DNA from: UBA5216 sp043743335
Lineage (GTDB): Bacteria; Pseudomonadota; Gammaproteobacteria; Burkholderiales; SG8-41
DNA length: 64,000 nt
Direction of reading: 5' to 3'
NCBI GenBank assembly: GCA_043743335.1
Contig: JAYTWR010000112.1
Coordinates: 1-64,000, forward strand
Below are positions 26,266 to 34,209 of the stretch, piece by piece (positions within the stretch are counted from its first letter, which is position 1; each line of letters opens with the position of its first letter). Under the pieces are notes generated by a model. It ran no database searches. It had not been told where the DNA came from and saw only the letters and a program-made list of their open reading frames with translations. The position numbers and the translations under genes are program-made.

Positions 26266-27525
26266 ATGAAACATATTTTAGTGCTGTTCCCGAAAGATTG
26301 GGACCGCGACGAACTCGAACAACCGCGTTATCAAGCCCGTTACCGGTTTTATTACGAGGGATTTGATCTTTTCGCGTTCCCACAAAACCTTAAACTGGCG
26401 ACCTTTAGCGCGCGCCGTTACGCCGAAAAGCTTGCTGCCAAGTATCAGGGTCGCATCGACGGCGTCATCAGCAATAACGAGCAGTTTGGTGCGTTGATTG
26501 CTGCCGTGATCGCGCAGCGCTTGGGTTTGCCGGGCACCGACCCGGCGGTAATCATTGCCGCCCAGCATAAATATTACGCGCGCTGCCTGCAACAAAAGCT
26601 GCTGCCGCAAGCCACGCCGCGCTTTGCCGTATTCCCCTACACCGTGCAATCAGCAGCGGAATGCGGCTTACCGTTTCCGTTTTACGTGAAGCCGGTCAAA
26701 GCCACGTATTCGGTGCTGGCGCGTACGGTGAATAGTTTTGAAGAGTTGCAGTCACACCTCACGTTTAACCCGCTGGAGACGCTGATCATCCGCAAGCTGG
26801 TCAAGCCGTTCAATGATTTGATGACGCGCTACACGCCGTTCACCATCGACGCGCATCACTTGGTGGCAGAAGAGGTCATGACCGGCGTGCAGGTGAACGT
26901 GGATGGTTATGTGTACAACGGCAAGGTACACATTCTCGGTATTGTGGATGAAGTCATGTATCCCGGTACGCAGGCCTTCATGCGCTTCGAGTACCCCTCA
27001 CGCCTGCCGGAAGACGTGCAGTTGCGCATGCGCATGCTCACGGAAAAATTGTTCACCGGCATCGACTACGGTTATGGTTTTTTTAACGTTGAGCTGATCT
27101 ACAACCCCGAGGACGGCGCGCTGCGCATTATCGAAATCAATCCGCGCATGGCGTCCCAAATCGTCAATCTGTATCGCCGGGTGGATGGCTATGATCCGTA
27201 TGAGCTGCTGATTAATTTGTCGCTGGGCATTGCACCGCAAGTGACGTTCGGCGCGGGCGAGTTCGGCGCGGCGGCAAGCTTTGTGCTGCGGCGCTTTGAT
27301 GGCCGCGAGGTCAAGCACGTGCCCGGACAAGCGCAAATCGACGCCATGCAGCAGCGTTACCCCGATGCGCGCTTGATGCTCTACCTCAAGCGTGGCGCGG
27401 GTCTCGCGCGCGAAATGAAATGGCTGGGCAGCTACCGCTACGCCGTGCTCAATCTGGGCGGCGCCAGCGCGGAAGATCTGTACCAGCGTTACGACGACAT
27501 ACGCCGCGAACTCGCGTTCGAGTAG
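26266..27525 (+). CDS. ATP-grasp superfamily protein of unknown substrate
   Basis: This 419-residue protein shows an ATP-grasp layout: an N-terminal Rossmann-like region (KHILVLFPKDWD, DGVISNNEQFGALIAAVIAQRLGLPG), a lysine in PFYVKPVKATYS, and acidic metal ligands in VELIYNPEDGALRIIEINPRMASQ, which is the classic ExN motif. The family includes carboxylate-amine ligases. The substrate cannot be told from the sequence and no partner gene is adjacent. I chose ATG 26266 over a TTG one codon earlier. It ends seven bases from the convergent CobW-like gene. Confidence 0.85.
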   Translation: MKHILVLFPKDWDRDELEQPRYQARYRFYYEGFDLFAFPQNLKLATFSARRYAEKLAAKYQGRIDGVISNNEQFGALIAAVIAQRLGLPGTDPAVIIAAQHKYYARCLQQKLLPQATPRFAVFPYTVQSAAECGLPFPFYVKPVKATYSVLARTVNSFEELQSHLTFNPLETLIIRKLVKPFNDLMTRYTPFTIDAHHLVAEEVMTGVQVNVDGYVYNGKVHILGIVDEVMYPGTQAFMRFEYPSRLPEDVQLRMRMLTEKLFTGIDYGYGFFNVELIYNPEDGALRIIEINPRMASQIVNLYRRVDGYDPYELLINLSLGIAPQVTFGAGEFGAAASFVLRRFDGREVKHVPGQAQIDAMQQRYPDARLMLYLKRGAGLAREMKWLGSYRYAVLNLGGASAEDLYQRYDDIRRELAFE

Positions 27526-27532
27526 TTCGCTT

Positions 27533-28084
27533 TCAGACTGAGGGCGCGAGCAGTGTCGGCGTGGCATCCCGCAGCAGTGTGACGGGCGTGCCTTGGCTTA
27601 ACCACGCGACGAGTGTTGTCTGTGGTGTAGCGTCAGACTCAGCGAGTACCACATGGGTGGCGTGTTGTAGCTGCGCAAGGTAAATCTCATGCGCGGCAAT
27701 AGTGGCGTCGGCCCAATGGCGGGGATGTACCACGCACGCGGTGCCGACGAGCGTGACCGCGCGCACGATAGCGTCTTCACGCAGCACAAGGGTTACGCCC
27801 GCCGGATCAGCACTGCCGGGCAGTTCAACCAGCACCCGCTGCGCACGCGTGGCGCGCAGCAACTGCACCAGCGCTGTGCGAAAGCCCACGCGCCCGCTGC
27901 AACACGCGCAGTCGTTGCCGAGTTGATGCACCGTCACGCCGTCGGTGTCAGGGACCGTGCTGGTAGCATTCAACAGCAACGCCCAATGCTCCGCATGCGG
28001 ACGTTGCGCCAGCAGAGCACGCACCAACGCGGTCTTGCCCGCGCCGGGAAAGCCAGTGATCAAATGCAGCGGAATGTTGTCCAA
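27533..28084 (-). CDS. Short CobW/COG0523-type GTPase domain protein
   Basis: This 183-residue protein has the P-loop GFPGAGKT at residues 11-18 and the metal-binding CxCC motif (Cys59, Cys61, Cys62 in NDCACCSG). COG0523 proteins are metal-insertion GTPases, often for zinc or cobalt. Typical members are 300 residues or more; here the C-terminal CobW_C domain is absent, and the GTPase motif NKxD is not evident. The start is TTG. It may be a truncated or specialised relic. The IHF-like motif copy 5 lies just upstream. Confidence 0.72.
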   Translation of the reverse strand: MDNIPLHLITGFPGAGKTALVRALLAQRPHAEHWALLLNATSTVPDTDGVTVHQLGNDCACCSGRVGFRTALVQLLRATRAQRVLVELPGSADPAGVTLVLREDAIVRAVTLVGTACVVHPRHWADATIAAHEIYLAQLQHATHVVLAESDATPQTTLVAWLSQGTPVTLLRDATPTLLAPSV

Positions 28085-28100
28085 GGGAATTATAAATAAT

Positions 28101-28122
28101 CGTTTAAAATCAATTACTTACG
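28101..28122 (+). repeat. IHF-like dispersed motif, copy 5
   Basis: AATCAA-TTAC-TTA matches the IHF consensus exactly. The motif lies between the divergent CobW-like and DUF486 genes, close to where the DUF486 start codon would be expected. Confidence 0.75.
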
Positions 28123-28158
28123 ATATATTTCACACAACGGCCCATTGCTGTCACCGCG

Positions 28159-28476
28159 TTGATGTTGGCCGCGTCCAACGTGTTCATGACTTTCGCGTGG
28201 TACGGACACTTAAAAAATCTCCACAGCAAACCGTGGTGGATCGCAGCGCTGGTCAGTTGGGGCATTGCGCTGCTTGAGTATCTCATACAGGTGGCGGCCA
28301 ACCGATTCGGCTTTGAGCACATGAATCTCGCGCAACTGAAAATTTTGCAGGAGGTCATCACGCTCGCGGTGTTCGTGCCGTTTGCGATGTTTTACATGGG
28401 GCAAGCGCTGCGTTTGAACTATCTGTATGCGGCCGTGTGTTTGATGGGCGCGGTGTATTTCATATTTAAAGCTTGA
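28159..28476 (+). CDS. DMT-type small membrane protein, DUF486 (COG3169)
   Basis: About 105 residues with three or four membrane helices; SNVFMTFAWYGHLKNLH, PWWIAALVSWGIALLEYLIQ, LAQLKILQEVITLAVFVPFA and a C-terminal hydrophobic end match DUF486 closely. Homologues usually have about 10-15 residues before SNIFMTFAWY, which here would require reading back to PIAVTALM with no ATG; the listed start is TTG 28159, followed by ATG 28162. The normal start may have been lost next to the IHF-like motif. Function is unknown; related proteins are small drug/metabolite transporter-like. Confidence 0.82.
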   Translation: MMLAASNVFMTFAWYGHLKNLHSKPWWIAALVSWGIALLEYLIQVAANRFGFEHMNLAQLKILQEVITLAVFVPFAMFYMGQALRLNYLYAAVCLMGAVYFIFKA

Positions 28477-28486
28477 GGGCGTAAGC

Positions 28487-28520
28487 GAGTGAACGCGTGA
28501 ACCTCGTTCACTCATTCACG
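28487..28520 (+). terminator. Hairpin between DUF486 and mpl
   Basis: A perfect 9-bp stem, GAGTGAACG at 28487-28495 and CGTTCACTC at 28505-28513, is followed by a short T-run after a further ATTCACGC. It may terminate the DUF486 transcript; the same GTGAACGAGTGAAC-type sequence recurs in the element at 53509-53641. Confidence 0.45.
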
Positions 28521-28541
28521 CTTTTGCGCTACCCTAAACCC

Positions 28542-29885
28542 ATGCACCTACACATACTCGGCATTTGCGGCACCTTCATGGGCGGCATTGCAGCCATAGC
28601 GCGTGCCGCCGGGCACAAAGTCACCGGCTGTGACGCCAATGTGTATCCGCCGATGAGCACCCAGCTCGAAGCCTTGGGCATATCGCTCATCGAGGGCTTT
28701 GCGGGGGATCAAATCACGCTTGCGCCGGATATTTTTGTCGCGGGCAATGTGGTTGCGCGCGGCAACCCGCTGATGGAAGAAATCCTCAATCGCGGTTTAC
28801 CCTATACGTCCGGCCCGCAGTGGCTCGCTGAAAATGTGCTGCGCAACCAATGGGTGTTGGCAGTGGCGGGCACGCACGGCAAAACCACCACCACATCCAT
28901 GCTGGCGTGGATGCTCGATTGCGGCGGGCTCAATCCCGGGTTTTTGGTGGGTGGTGTGCCGGAGAATTTTGGTATTTCTGCGCGATTGTCGGATACCTCG
29001 TTTTTTGTGCTTGAGGCCGACGAATACGACACAGCCTTTTTCGACAAGCGGTCCAAATTCGTGCACTACCATCCGCGCACGGTGATTTTGAATAACCTTG
29101 AATTTGACCACGCAGATATTTTTGCGGATTTGGCGGCGATAGAAACCCAGTTTCATCACTTGGTGCGTACGGTGCCGGGCAACGGTTTGATTGTCAGCAA
29201 CGGCCCGGATGCGAATCTGGAGCGCGTGCTGAAGCGCGGTTGCTGGACGCCGGTTGAACGTTACGGCCTCGCTGACGGCTGGCAAGCAGGCATACGGCAC
29301 GACGACGGTTTTGATGTGTTGTTTAACGGCATGCCGCAAGGCCGTGTGCGCTGGGATTTGCTGGGCGAACACAACGTGGCCAATGCACTGGCCGCCGTGG
29401 CCGCCGCGCGCCATGCCGGCGTGCCTGCTGCTGTGGCGATTGAGGCGCTGCAAACCTTCAAGAACGTCAAGCGCCGTATGGAAACCAAAGGGGTGGCGCG
29501 CGGCGTCACCGTGTACGACGATTTTGCGCATCATCCCACGGCAATAGCGACTACCATCGCCGGGCTACGCGCAAAAATTGGCAAGGCGCGTTTGATTGCC
29601 GTGCTGGAGCCGCGCTCCAACACCATGAAACAGGGCGCGCTAAAAGATCAGCTTGCAGCGAGTTTGCAAGACGCCGATCAGGTGTTTTGCTACAGCGCGG
29701 GCTTGAGCTGGGATGCTGCCGCTATCCTCGCCCCGCTGGGTGTCAAGGCCGCTGTGACTGACGACTTCGACACCCTGCTCAAGCGCGTGAGCGCCAACGT
29801 GCAATCAGGCGATCACGTGCTGATCATGAGCAACGGCAGCTTCAACGGCATCCACGACAAGCTGCTGAAACAACGCCAAGCGTAG
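28542..29885 (+). CDS. mpl: UDP-N-acetylmuramate:L-Ala-gamma-D-Glu-meso-DAP ligase Mpl
   Basis: This 447-residue Mur-ligase family enzyme starts MHLHILGICGTFMGG and has the ATP loop GTHGKTTTTSML at about residues 109-120 and ADEYDTAFFDKRSKF, the Mpl hallmark. The C-terminal domain has YDDFAHHPTAI and LEPRSNTMK. Mpl re-attaches recovered murein tripeptide to UDP-MurNAc in peptidoglycan recycling. An open frame continues 15 codons upstream from a GTG, but the family N-terminus supports ATG 28542. Confidence 0.96.
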   Translation: MHLHILGICGTFMGGIAAIARAAGHKVTGCDANVYPPMSTQLEALGISLIEGFAGDQITLAPDIFVAGNVVARGNPLMEEILNRGLPYTSGPQWLAENVLRNQWVLAVAGTHGKTTTTSMLAWMLDCGGLNPGFLVGGVPENFGISARLSDTSFFVLEADEYDTAFFDKRSKFVHYHPRTVILNNLEFDHADIFADLAAIETQFHHLVRTVPGNGLIVSNGPDANLERVLKRGCWTPVERYGLADGWQAGIRHDDGFDVLFNGMPQGRVRWDLLGEHNVANALAAVAAARHAGVPAAVAIEALQTFKNVKRRMETKGVARGVTVYDDFAHHPTAIATTIAGLRAKIGKARLIAVLEPRSNTMKQGALKDQLAASLQDADQVFCYSAGLSWDAAAILAPLGVKAAVTDDFDTLLKRVSANVQSGDHVLIMSNGSFNGIHDKLLKQRQA

Positions 29886-29918
29886 CGCTGGTACTACAAG
29901 CCCGGACTACGCTTTTTT
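29879..29918 (+). terminator. Stem-loop with T-run at the end of mpl
   Basis: AGCGTAG (29879-29885, including the mpl stop) pairs with CTACGCT (29907-29913), followed by TTTTTT with a 21-base loop. The right arm includes the stop of the convergent amidohydrolase gene. Confidence 0.5.
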
Positions 29919-30749
29919 GGGCGACCAGCCGTACGCCTTGGCGCAAGCGCCGCCCATCAGCATGGCCCGCTCGCTGGCGCTCAGGCGGTCGGTTAGGCGG
30001 AACGGCTCTACGGCTTGTTCGTAGTTGACCACTGCGAATGCGCGCGTCCAGTCGGTGCCCCACAGGCAGCGCTCGAAACCCCACGCATCGAACACGCGTG
30101 CCAGCGGGTCCCAGATATCCGGGAACGGATAAGGCTTTTGCGACAACGTGCAGGCCCCGCTGACTTTAATCACGGCGTTTTTGCGCTTGGCCATGTCCAT
30201 CACCTTCGGCAGATCAGCCCACGGCTGTGGCGGCGCGGGCGGCGTGCGCGGCTGCAAGATCGACAGATGATCAATGATGAATCGCGTGTCGGGGTGGCGG
30301 TCGATCACCGCGATGCCGGCATCCACGTTGCCCCAGCACAGCATGTTGACCGGGAAGTCATGCTTGACGGCGGCGCGCAGAATGCGGTCCAAGCCGGGAT
30401 CCGCCGGGTCGCGCTTGGCCTCCTTCGTCATCATGATGCGTATGCCCACCGTGCCCGGCGTCTTTTTCCAGTCGGCGATGACGTCTTCCACGGCGGGGTC
30501 ATCCGGGTTCACCGGCTTCACGATGGCAAAACGGGTGGGGTGAGCGCGTTGCACTTCCACCGCGTAGCTGGCGTCGTACTGATACATGGAAAAAGCGGAA
30601 ATGAAAATCGCGCCGTCAACGCCGACTTTATCCATCGCCGCCACCATCTCGTCACCGTTTACGTGTGCGGGCCAGTTCGGCACGTTGTGCCAGGGGCGCT
30701 GCGGCGTGTTCGCTTCGTAAACGTGGACTTGTGAATCAATAATGCTCAT
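29907..30749 (-). CDS. Amidohydrolase family protein (amidohydrolase_2, COG3618-like)
   Basis: This 280-residue TIM-barrel protein starts MSIIDSQVHVYEANTP. It has the family segments GVDGAIFISAFSMYQYD, KHDFPVNMLCWGN, DTRFIIDHLSIL and FERCLWGTDWTRA, where the last Asp is the usual catalytic acid. The N-terminal metal motif, usually HxH, reads SQVH, a variant seen in one subfamily. Relatives hydrolyse lactones or decarboxylate aromatic acids. It is the last gene of an apparent minus-strand operon with tctC and a ketopantoate-reductase-like gene, suggesting catabolism of an imported organic acid. Confidence 0.85.
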   Translation of the reverse strand: MSIIDSQVHVYEANTPQRPWHNVPNWPAHVNGDEMVAAMDKVGVDGAIFISAFSMYQYDASYAVEVQRAHPTRFAIVKPVNPDDPAVEDVIADWKKTPGTVGIRIMMTKEAKRDPADPGLDRILRAAVKHDFPVNMLCWGNVDAGIAVIDRHPDTRFIIDHLSILQPRTPPAPPQPWADLPKVMDMAKRKNAVIKVSGACTLSQKPYPFPDIWDPLARVFDAWGFERCLWGTDWTRAFAVVNYEQAVEPFRLTDRLSASERAMLMGGACAKAYGWSPKKA

Positions 30750-30833
30750 CGGAAATTCTCCTTTGTATCTTGAGGTTGTGGGTATTGCAACAGTTTGCGA
30801 ATGCCCCGTCCAGCCAGGGGCAGCACGGTGTAA

Positions 30834-31850
30834 TCAATCCGCCCGCGCGCCGGAAGCTTTGACGATGCCCGCCCATTTGATGATTTCTTTTTGCAGGTAC
30901 GCATCAAACTGTTCGGGTCCAAAGCCTGCCGGGCCGGCACCCATAGCGAGGAATTTTTTACGTACATCCGGCAGCCTCAGCGCGTTGAGAATCTCTTTGT
31001 GCAGGCCTGTCACGATGTCACGCGGCGTATGGGCGGGCGTCAACATGCCGAACCACGCGAGGACTTCAAAGTCGGGCAGCCCAGCCTGCAAGGTGGTGGG
31101 CACATCGGACAGCGAAGGTGCGCGTTGCGGCGTGGTGACAGCCAACGCACGCAGCTTGCCGCTCTTGATGTGCGGGATCACCGGCACGATGTTGTCGAAC
31201 ATCATGGCCACTTGCCCGCTCATCAGATCAATGTGCGCCGCGGCGCTGCCTTTGTACGGCACGTGCACAATGTTGATCTTCGCAACGGTTTTCAGTAATT
31301 CGCCGGATAGCTGATGCGTGGTGCCGAGGCCGGATGACGCGAAATTCAGTTCGCCCGGACGCGCTTTTGCGAGCGCGATGAGCTCCTTCACTGAGCGTAC
31401 CGGCAGTGCGGGATTCACGACCAGCACGAGCGGCGTCACTGCTGTCAGCGTAATGGGCGCGAAATCTTTGCCCGGATTGAAGGGTAGTTTGCTGAACACA
31501 CTGCCGGCAATGGAGAGCGCCGCAGTTGCGAGGGTCAGCGTATAGCCGTCGGGCGGGGCTTTGGCACCGAGTTCAAAGCCGATGTTGCCGGAGGTACCCG
31601 CGCGATTGTCGATGATGACCGGCTGCGCCATGGATTCGCTCATCTTTTGCCCCACCATGCGCGCGATGACATCGGCGGCTTGCCCCGCCAGGTAAGGCAC
31701 GATGATGCGCACGGCTTTCGTGGGATAGCCCTGTGCAGCCGCCGCCGCCGCGCCCGCGAACACGGTGAGTGCTATGGCTGCGGCGGCAGCGCTGGCAGTG
31801 CGGCCAGCGAAATTTTTCAATACGCTTTTGCACAACACCGGTTGCGTCAT
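30834..31850 (-). CDS. Tripartite tricarboxylate transporter receptor (TctC/Bug family)
   Basis: This 338-residue periplasmic binding protein has a long signal sequence ending AAAAAAQG, then YPTKAVRIIVPYLAGQAADV, GYTLTLATAALS, the lobe-2 segments SSGLGTTHQLSGELLKT and VPYKGSAAAHIDLMSGQVAM, and a C-terminus KWAGIVKASGARAD. Bug receptors bind carboxylates and similar small acids; no TctA or TctB is nearby, so it is an orphan receptor. I chose the ATG at 31850 because it precedes a standard signal sequence; the frame runs further upstream, into the neighbouring gene. Confidence 0.92.
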   Translation of the reverse strand: MTQPVLCKSVLKNFAGRTASAAAAAIALTVFAGAAAAAAQGYPTKAVRIIVPYLAGQAADVIARMVGQKMSESMAQPVIIDNRAGTSGNIGFELGAKAPPDGYTLTLATAALSIAGSVFSKLPFNPGKDFAPITLTAVTPLVLVVNPALPVRSVKELIALAKARPGELNFASSGLGTTHQLSGELLKTVAKINIVHVPYKGSAAAHIDLMSGQVAMMFDNIVPVIPHIKSGKLRALAVTTPQRAPSLSDVPTTLQAGLPDFEVLAWFGMLTPAHTPRDIVTGLHKEILNALRLPDVRKKFLAMGAGPAGFGPEQFDAYLQKEIIKWAGIVKASGARAD

Positions 31851-31884
31851 GGTCTTCCCGTTGTGCGACACCGATGGGGCTGCC

Positions 31885-32826
31885 TTACGACTGAACACGC
31901 TTGCCCGTCGTCGCACTACCCATCAAAAACGGTTTTAACGCGGCCCAGATGAAATCACACGCCGGCACGGGGATGCCGTGTTCGTGACCCAGCGCCCTGA
32001 CACGTCCACCCAGCCATGGCAACTCTAGGCGATTGCCGGCGACCAAATCGACAGCCATCGAGGGCATCACCATCGGTGGCGTGGTGCGCGCGCGTGCCAG
32101 CCGTGTCGCAGCCTTCTCTTCAGGGATAACGATGCCGCACGCGCGCCCGGTCACAACCCCCTCGTTAAACACCGCCGTGTAGAGCGTCCAGCACTCATCG
32201 TGTTGTTGCACCACCCCCATGGGCGAGCGCAGCAGCGCGCACAGCGAGCTGTTCGGTGCTAATCCGATGAGCTTGTCCCACAAGAGCGTGGGGCCATCGG
32301 CACCGATTTCAACCGCAATGCCCGCCGCTTCGAAGACCGCCTTCACCTGGTGCAGCCGGGCGGCGTCATGGCCCTTGGCTGCAGCCACATTGATGCCGTA
32401 ATGGGGATTGCTTTGGCGGATAACGCCGGGTGCTTCGATAGCGGCGTTCATGGAGGCAGAGCCGTAGACCACGTGCTCCCAGCCGAGCGTTTGGGCAAGC
32501 AGCGCCGGCGCATCGATGCCGTTCTGCACGGGAATCACCACGGTGTTGGCCTTGAGCAGCGGACGCAGCGTGGGCGCGATGGCGTCGAGTGCCCACATTT
32601 TTGGGGTCACCACCACCACGTCACAGGCACCTATCGCCGTCGGGTCCATCTCTGCTTGGAGTTCAACGCTGAATTGGCCGCTCGCGGCTTTCAGCGTCAG
32701 ACCGTTGCGCTTGATCGGTGCCAAGTGCCGTTCCGTTACCACCAAACTCACGTCCACACCCGCCCGCCGCAACACGGCGGCCAGCAAACCGCCGACGCCG
32801 CCAGCACCCACCACACAGACTTTCAC
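31885..32826 (-). CDS. Ketopantoate reductase-like (PanE/ApbA family) oxidoreductase
   Basis: This 313-residue protein has the NADP-binding loop GAGGVGGLLAA at about residues 7-17, VVTPKMWALD, PVQNGIDAP and the helical C-terminal domain with LLWDKLIGLAPNSSLCAL and MPSMAVDLVAGNRLELPWL. The last segment carries the family's substrate-binding pattern. It need not make pantoate; many members in catabolic clusters act on other 2-oxo acids. It heads the minus-strand cluster with tctC and the amidohydrolase. Confidence 0.85.
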   Translation of the reverse strand: MKVCVVGAGGVGGLLAAVLRRAGVDVSLVVTERHLAPIKRNGLTLKAASGQFSVELQAEMDPTAIGACDVVVVTPKMWALDAIAPTLRPLLKANTVVIPVQNGIDAPALLAQTLGWEHVVYGSASMNAAIEAPGVIRQSNPHYGINVAAAKGHDAARLHQVKAVFEAAGIAVEIGADGPTLLWDKLIGLAPNSSLCALLRSPMGVVQQHDECWTLYTAVFNEGVVTGRACGIVIPEEKAATRLARARTTPPMVMPSMAVDLVAGNRLELPWLGGRVRALGHEHGIPVPACDFIWAALKPFLMGSATTGKRVQS

Positions 32827-32924
32827 TTAAATCTCCTGAATTGAAACTGCATTATTTGCCATCTTACTCCTGCCGCAAGGGGGCTTCGGACAAGTGCTGA
32901 TGTCGGCGTTTGAAAATGGATCGC

Positions 32925-32930
32925 TATAAT
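32925..32930 (+). promoter_or_regulatory. Possible -10 element for the amidase operon
   Basis: TATAAT lies 55 bp upstream of the amidase ATG in a 159-bp divergent gap. No convincing -35 hexamer is at the right spacing, so this is tentative. Confidence 0.35.
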
Positions 32931-32958
32931 GGCTTTTATCGCTAGGCAAGTGAGTTAC

Positions 32959-32977
32959 ATAACTAATTGAATTTAAA
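32959..32977 (-). repeat. IHF-like dispersed motif, copy 6 (against the amidase ribosome site)
   Basis: On the minus strand the core is ATTCAA-TTAG-TTA, one mismatch from the IHF consensus. The motif runs into the AAGGA ribosome site. Confidence 0.65.
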
Positions 32978-32985
32978 GGAATTTT

Positions 32986-34209
32986 ATGGATATTCTCGAT
33001 AGAGACGCACTGAACGCCTTCTGCCGCCACACGCATGTGGCCTTGCCCGGCGCGGCTACGGGCCCGTTGGCGGGCCTGACGTTTGGTCTCAAGGATATTT
33101 TCAATGTCGCCGGTCACAAGACCGGTTTTGGCAGCCCCGATTGGCTTGCCACGCATGACGCCGCGACCGCCCACGCACCCGTCACGCAAGCGCTGCTGGC
33201 TGCTGGCGCGTCACTTGCCGGCAAAACGCATACCGAAGAAATGGCGTTCAGCCTCACCGGCGAAAACGCGCATTACGGTACGCCCACCAATGTGGCTGCG
33301 CCGGGGCGCGTACCCGGCGGCTCATCGAGCGGTTCGGCGGCGGCAGTGGCCGGCAAGCTGGTGGATTTTGCCATCGGCAGCGACACCGGTGGCTCGGTGC
33401 GCGGGCCTGCCAGTTTTTGCGGCCTTTACGGCATACGGCCCACGCACGGGCGCATCTCGCTGGAGGGCGTTTGTCCGCTGGCACCGGGCTTTGATACCTG
33501 TGGCTGGTTTGCGCGCGACGCAGATTTGCTCGCGCGTGTCGGCGCCGTGCTGCTCGGCGGCAAAGCGGCCACGCCGGGTCGCGTGCTGCTGGCGCAGGAT
33601 GCGTTCGATCTCGTCATGCCCGATGCTATGCAAGCGTTGCAGCCTGCGCTGGCGCGCGTGGAAAACGTGTTGGGCAAAGCGCAGCCGGTCACCGTCAGCG
33701 CCGAAGGCCTGAACGCGTGGTTCGAGGTGTTTCGCGTGCTTCAGTTCGCCGAAATCTGGGCAACGCATCGCGATTGGGTGACGCGCGTGAAGCCAAATTT
33801 TGGCCCAGCCATTGGCAAGCGCTTCGAGGCCGTGGCGCAAGTGACGCCGGCTGAAGTGGCGCAGATGACGCCGCAGCGTGAAGCCATCGCAGAGCGCCTC
33901 GACACACTGCTCGCCCATAACGCGATACTGTTGCTGCCCACCGTGCCCGATGTCGCGCCGCTGCGGAATTGTCCGCACGAGCAAACCACAGCATTTCGCG
34001 AGCGCGCGATGGGCATGCTGTGCATTTCCGGTATGGGCCGCTTGCCGCAGGTGACGCTGCCGCTGGCGAACGTGAACGGTTTGCCACTGGGCCTGTCGCT
34101 GCTGGCCGCGCGTGGCAACGACGAAATGCTGCTAGAGGTTGCAAAAAAGTGTTATAAATCAAATACTTATATTTTTGTTGTATCAACCCGCCACGGAGCA
34201 AAGCCATGA
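32986..34209 (+). CDS. Amidase (amidase signature family)
   Basis: This 407-residue protein has the Ser-cisSer-Lys catalytic pattern: Lys36 in FGLKDIFN, the glycine-serine loop PGGSSSGSAAAVA, and the nucleophile Ser137 in GSDTGGSVRGPA. It is related to GatA and to small catabolic amidases; the substrate is unknown. The last about 22 residues (KKCYKSNTYIFVVSTRHGAKP) are unlike the family and are encoded partly by IHF-like motif copy 7, so the original C-terminus may have been replaced. Its stop overlaps the start of the next gene. Confidence 0.88.
   Translation: MDILDRDALNAFCRHTHVALPGAATGPLAGLTFGLKDIFNVAGHKTGFGSPDWLATHDAATAHAPVTQALLAAGASLAGKTHTEEMAFSLTGENAHYGTPTNVAAPGRVPGGSSSGSAAAVAGKLVDFAIGSDTGGSVRGPASFCGLYGIRPTHGRISLEGVCPLAPGFDTCGWFARDADLLARVGAVLLGGKAATPGRVLLAQDAFDLVMPDAMQALQPALARVENVLGKAQPVTVSAEGLNAWFEVFRVLQFAEIWATHRDWVTRVKPNFGPAIGKRFEAVAQVTPAEVAQMTPQREAIAERLDTLLAHNAILLLPTVPDVAPLRNCPHEQTTAFRERAMGMLCISGMGRLPQVTLPLANVNGLPLGLSLLAARGNDEMLLEVAKKCYKSNTYIFVVSTRHGAKP
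34151..34172 (+). repeat. IHF-like dispersed motif, copy 7 (3' end of amidase gene)
   Basis: AATCAA-ATAC-TTA matches the IHF consensus exactly and is translated as part of the unusual amidase C-terminus. Confidence 0.7.
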
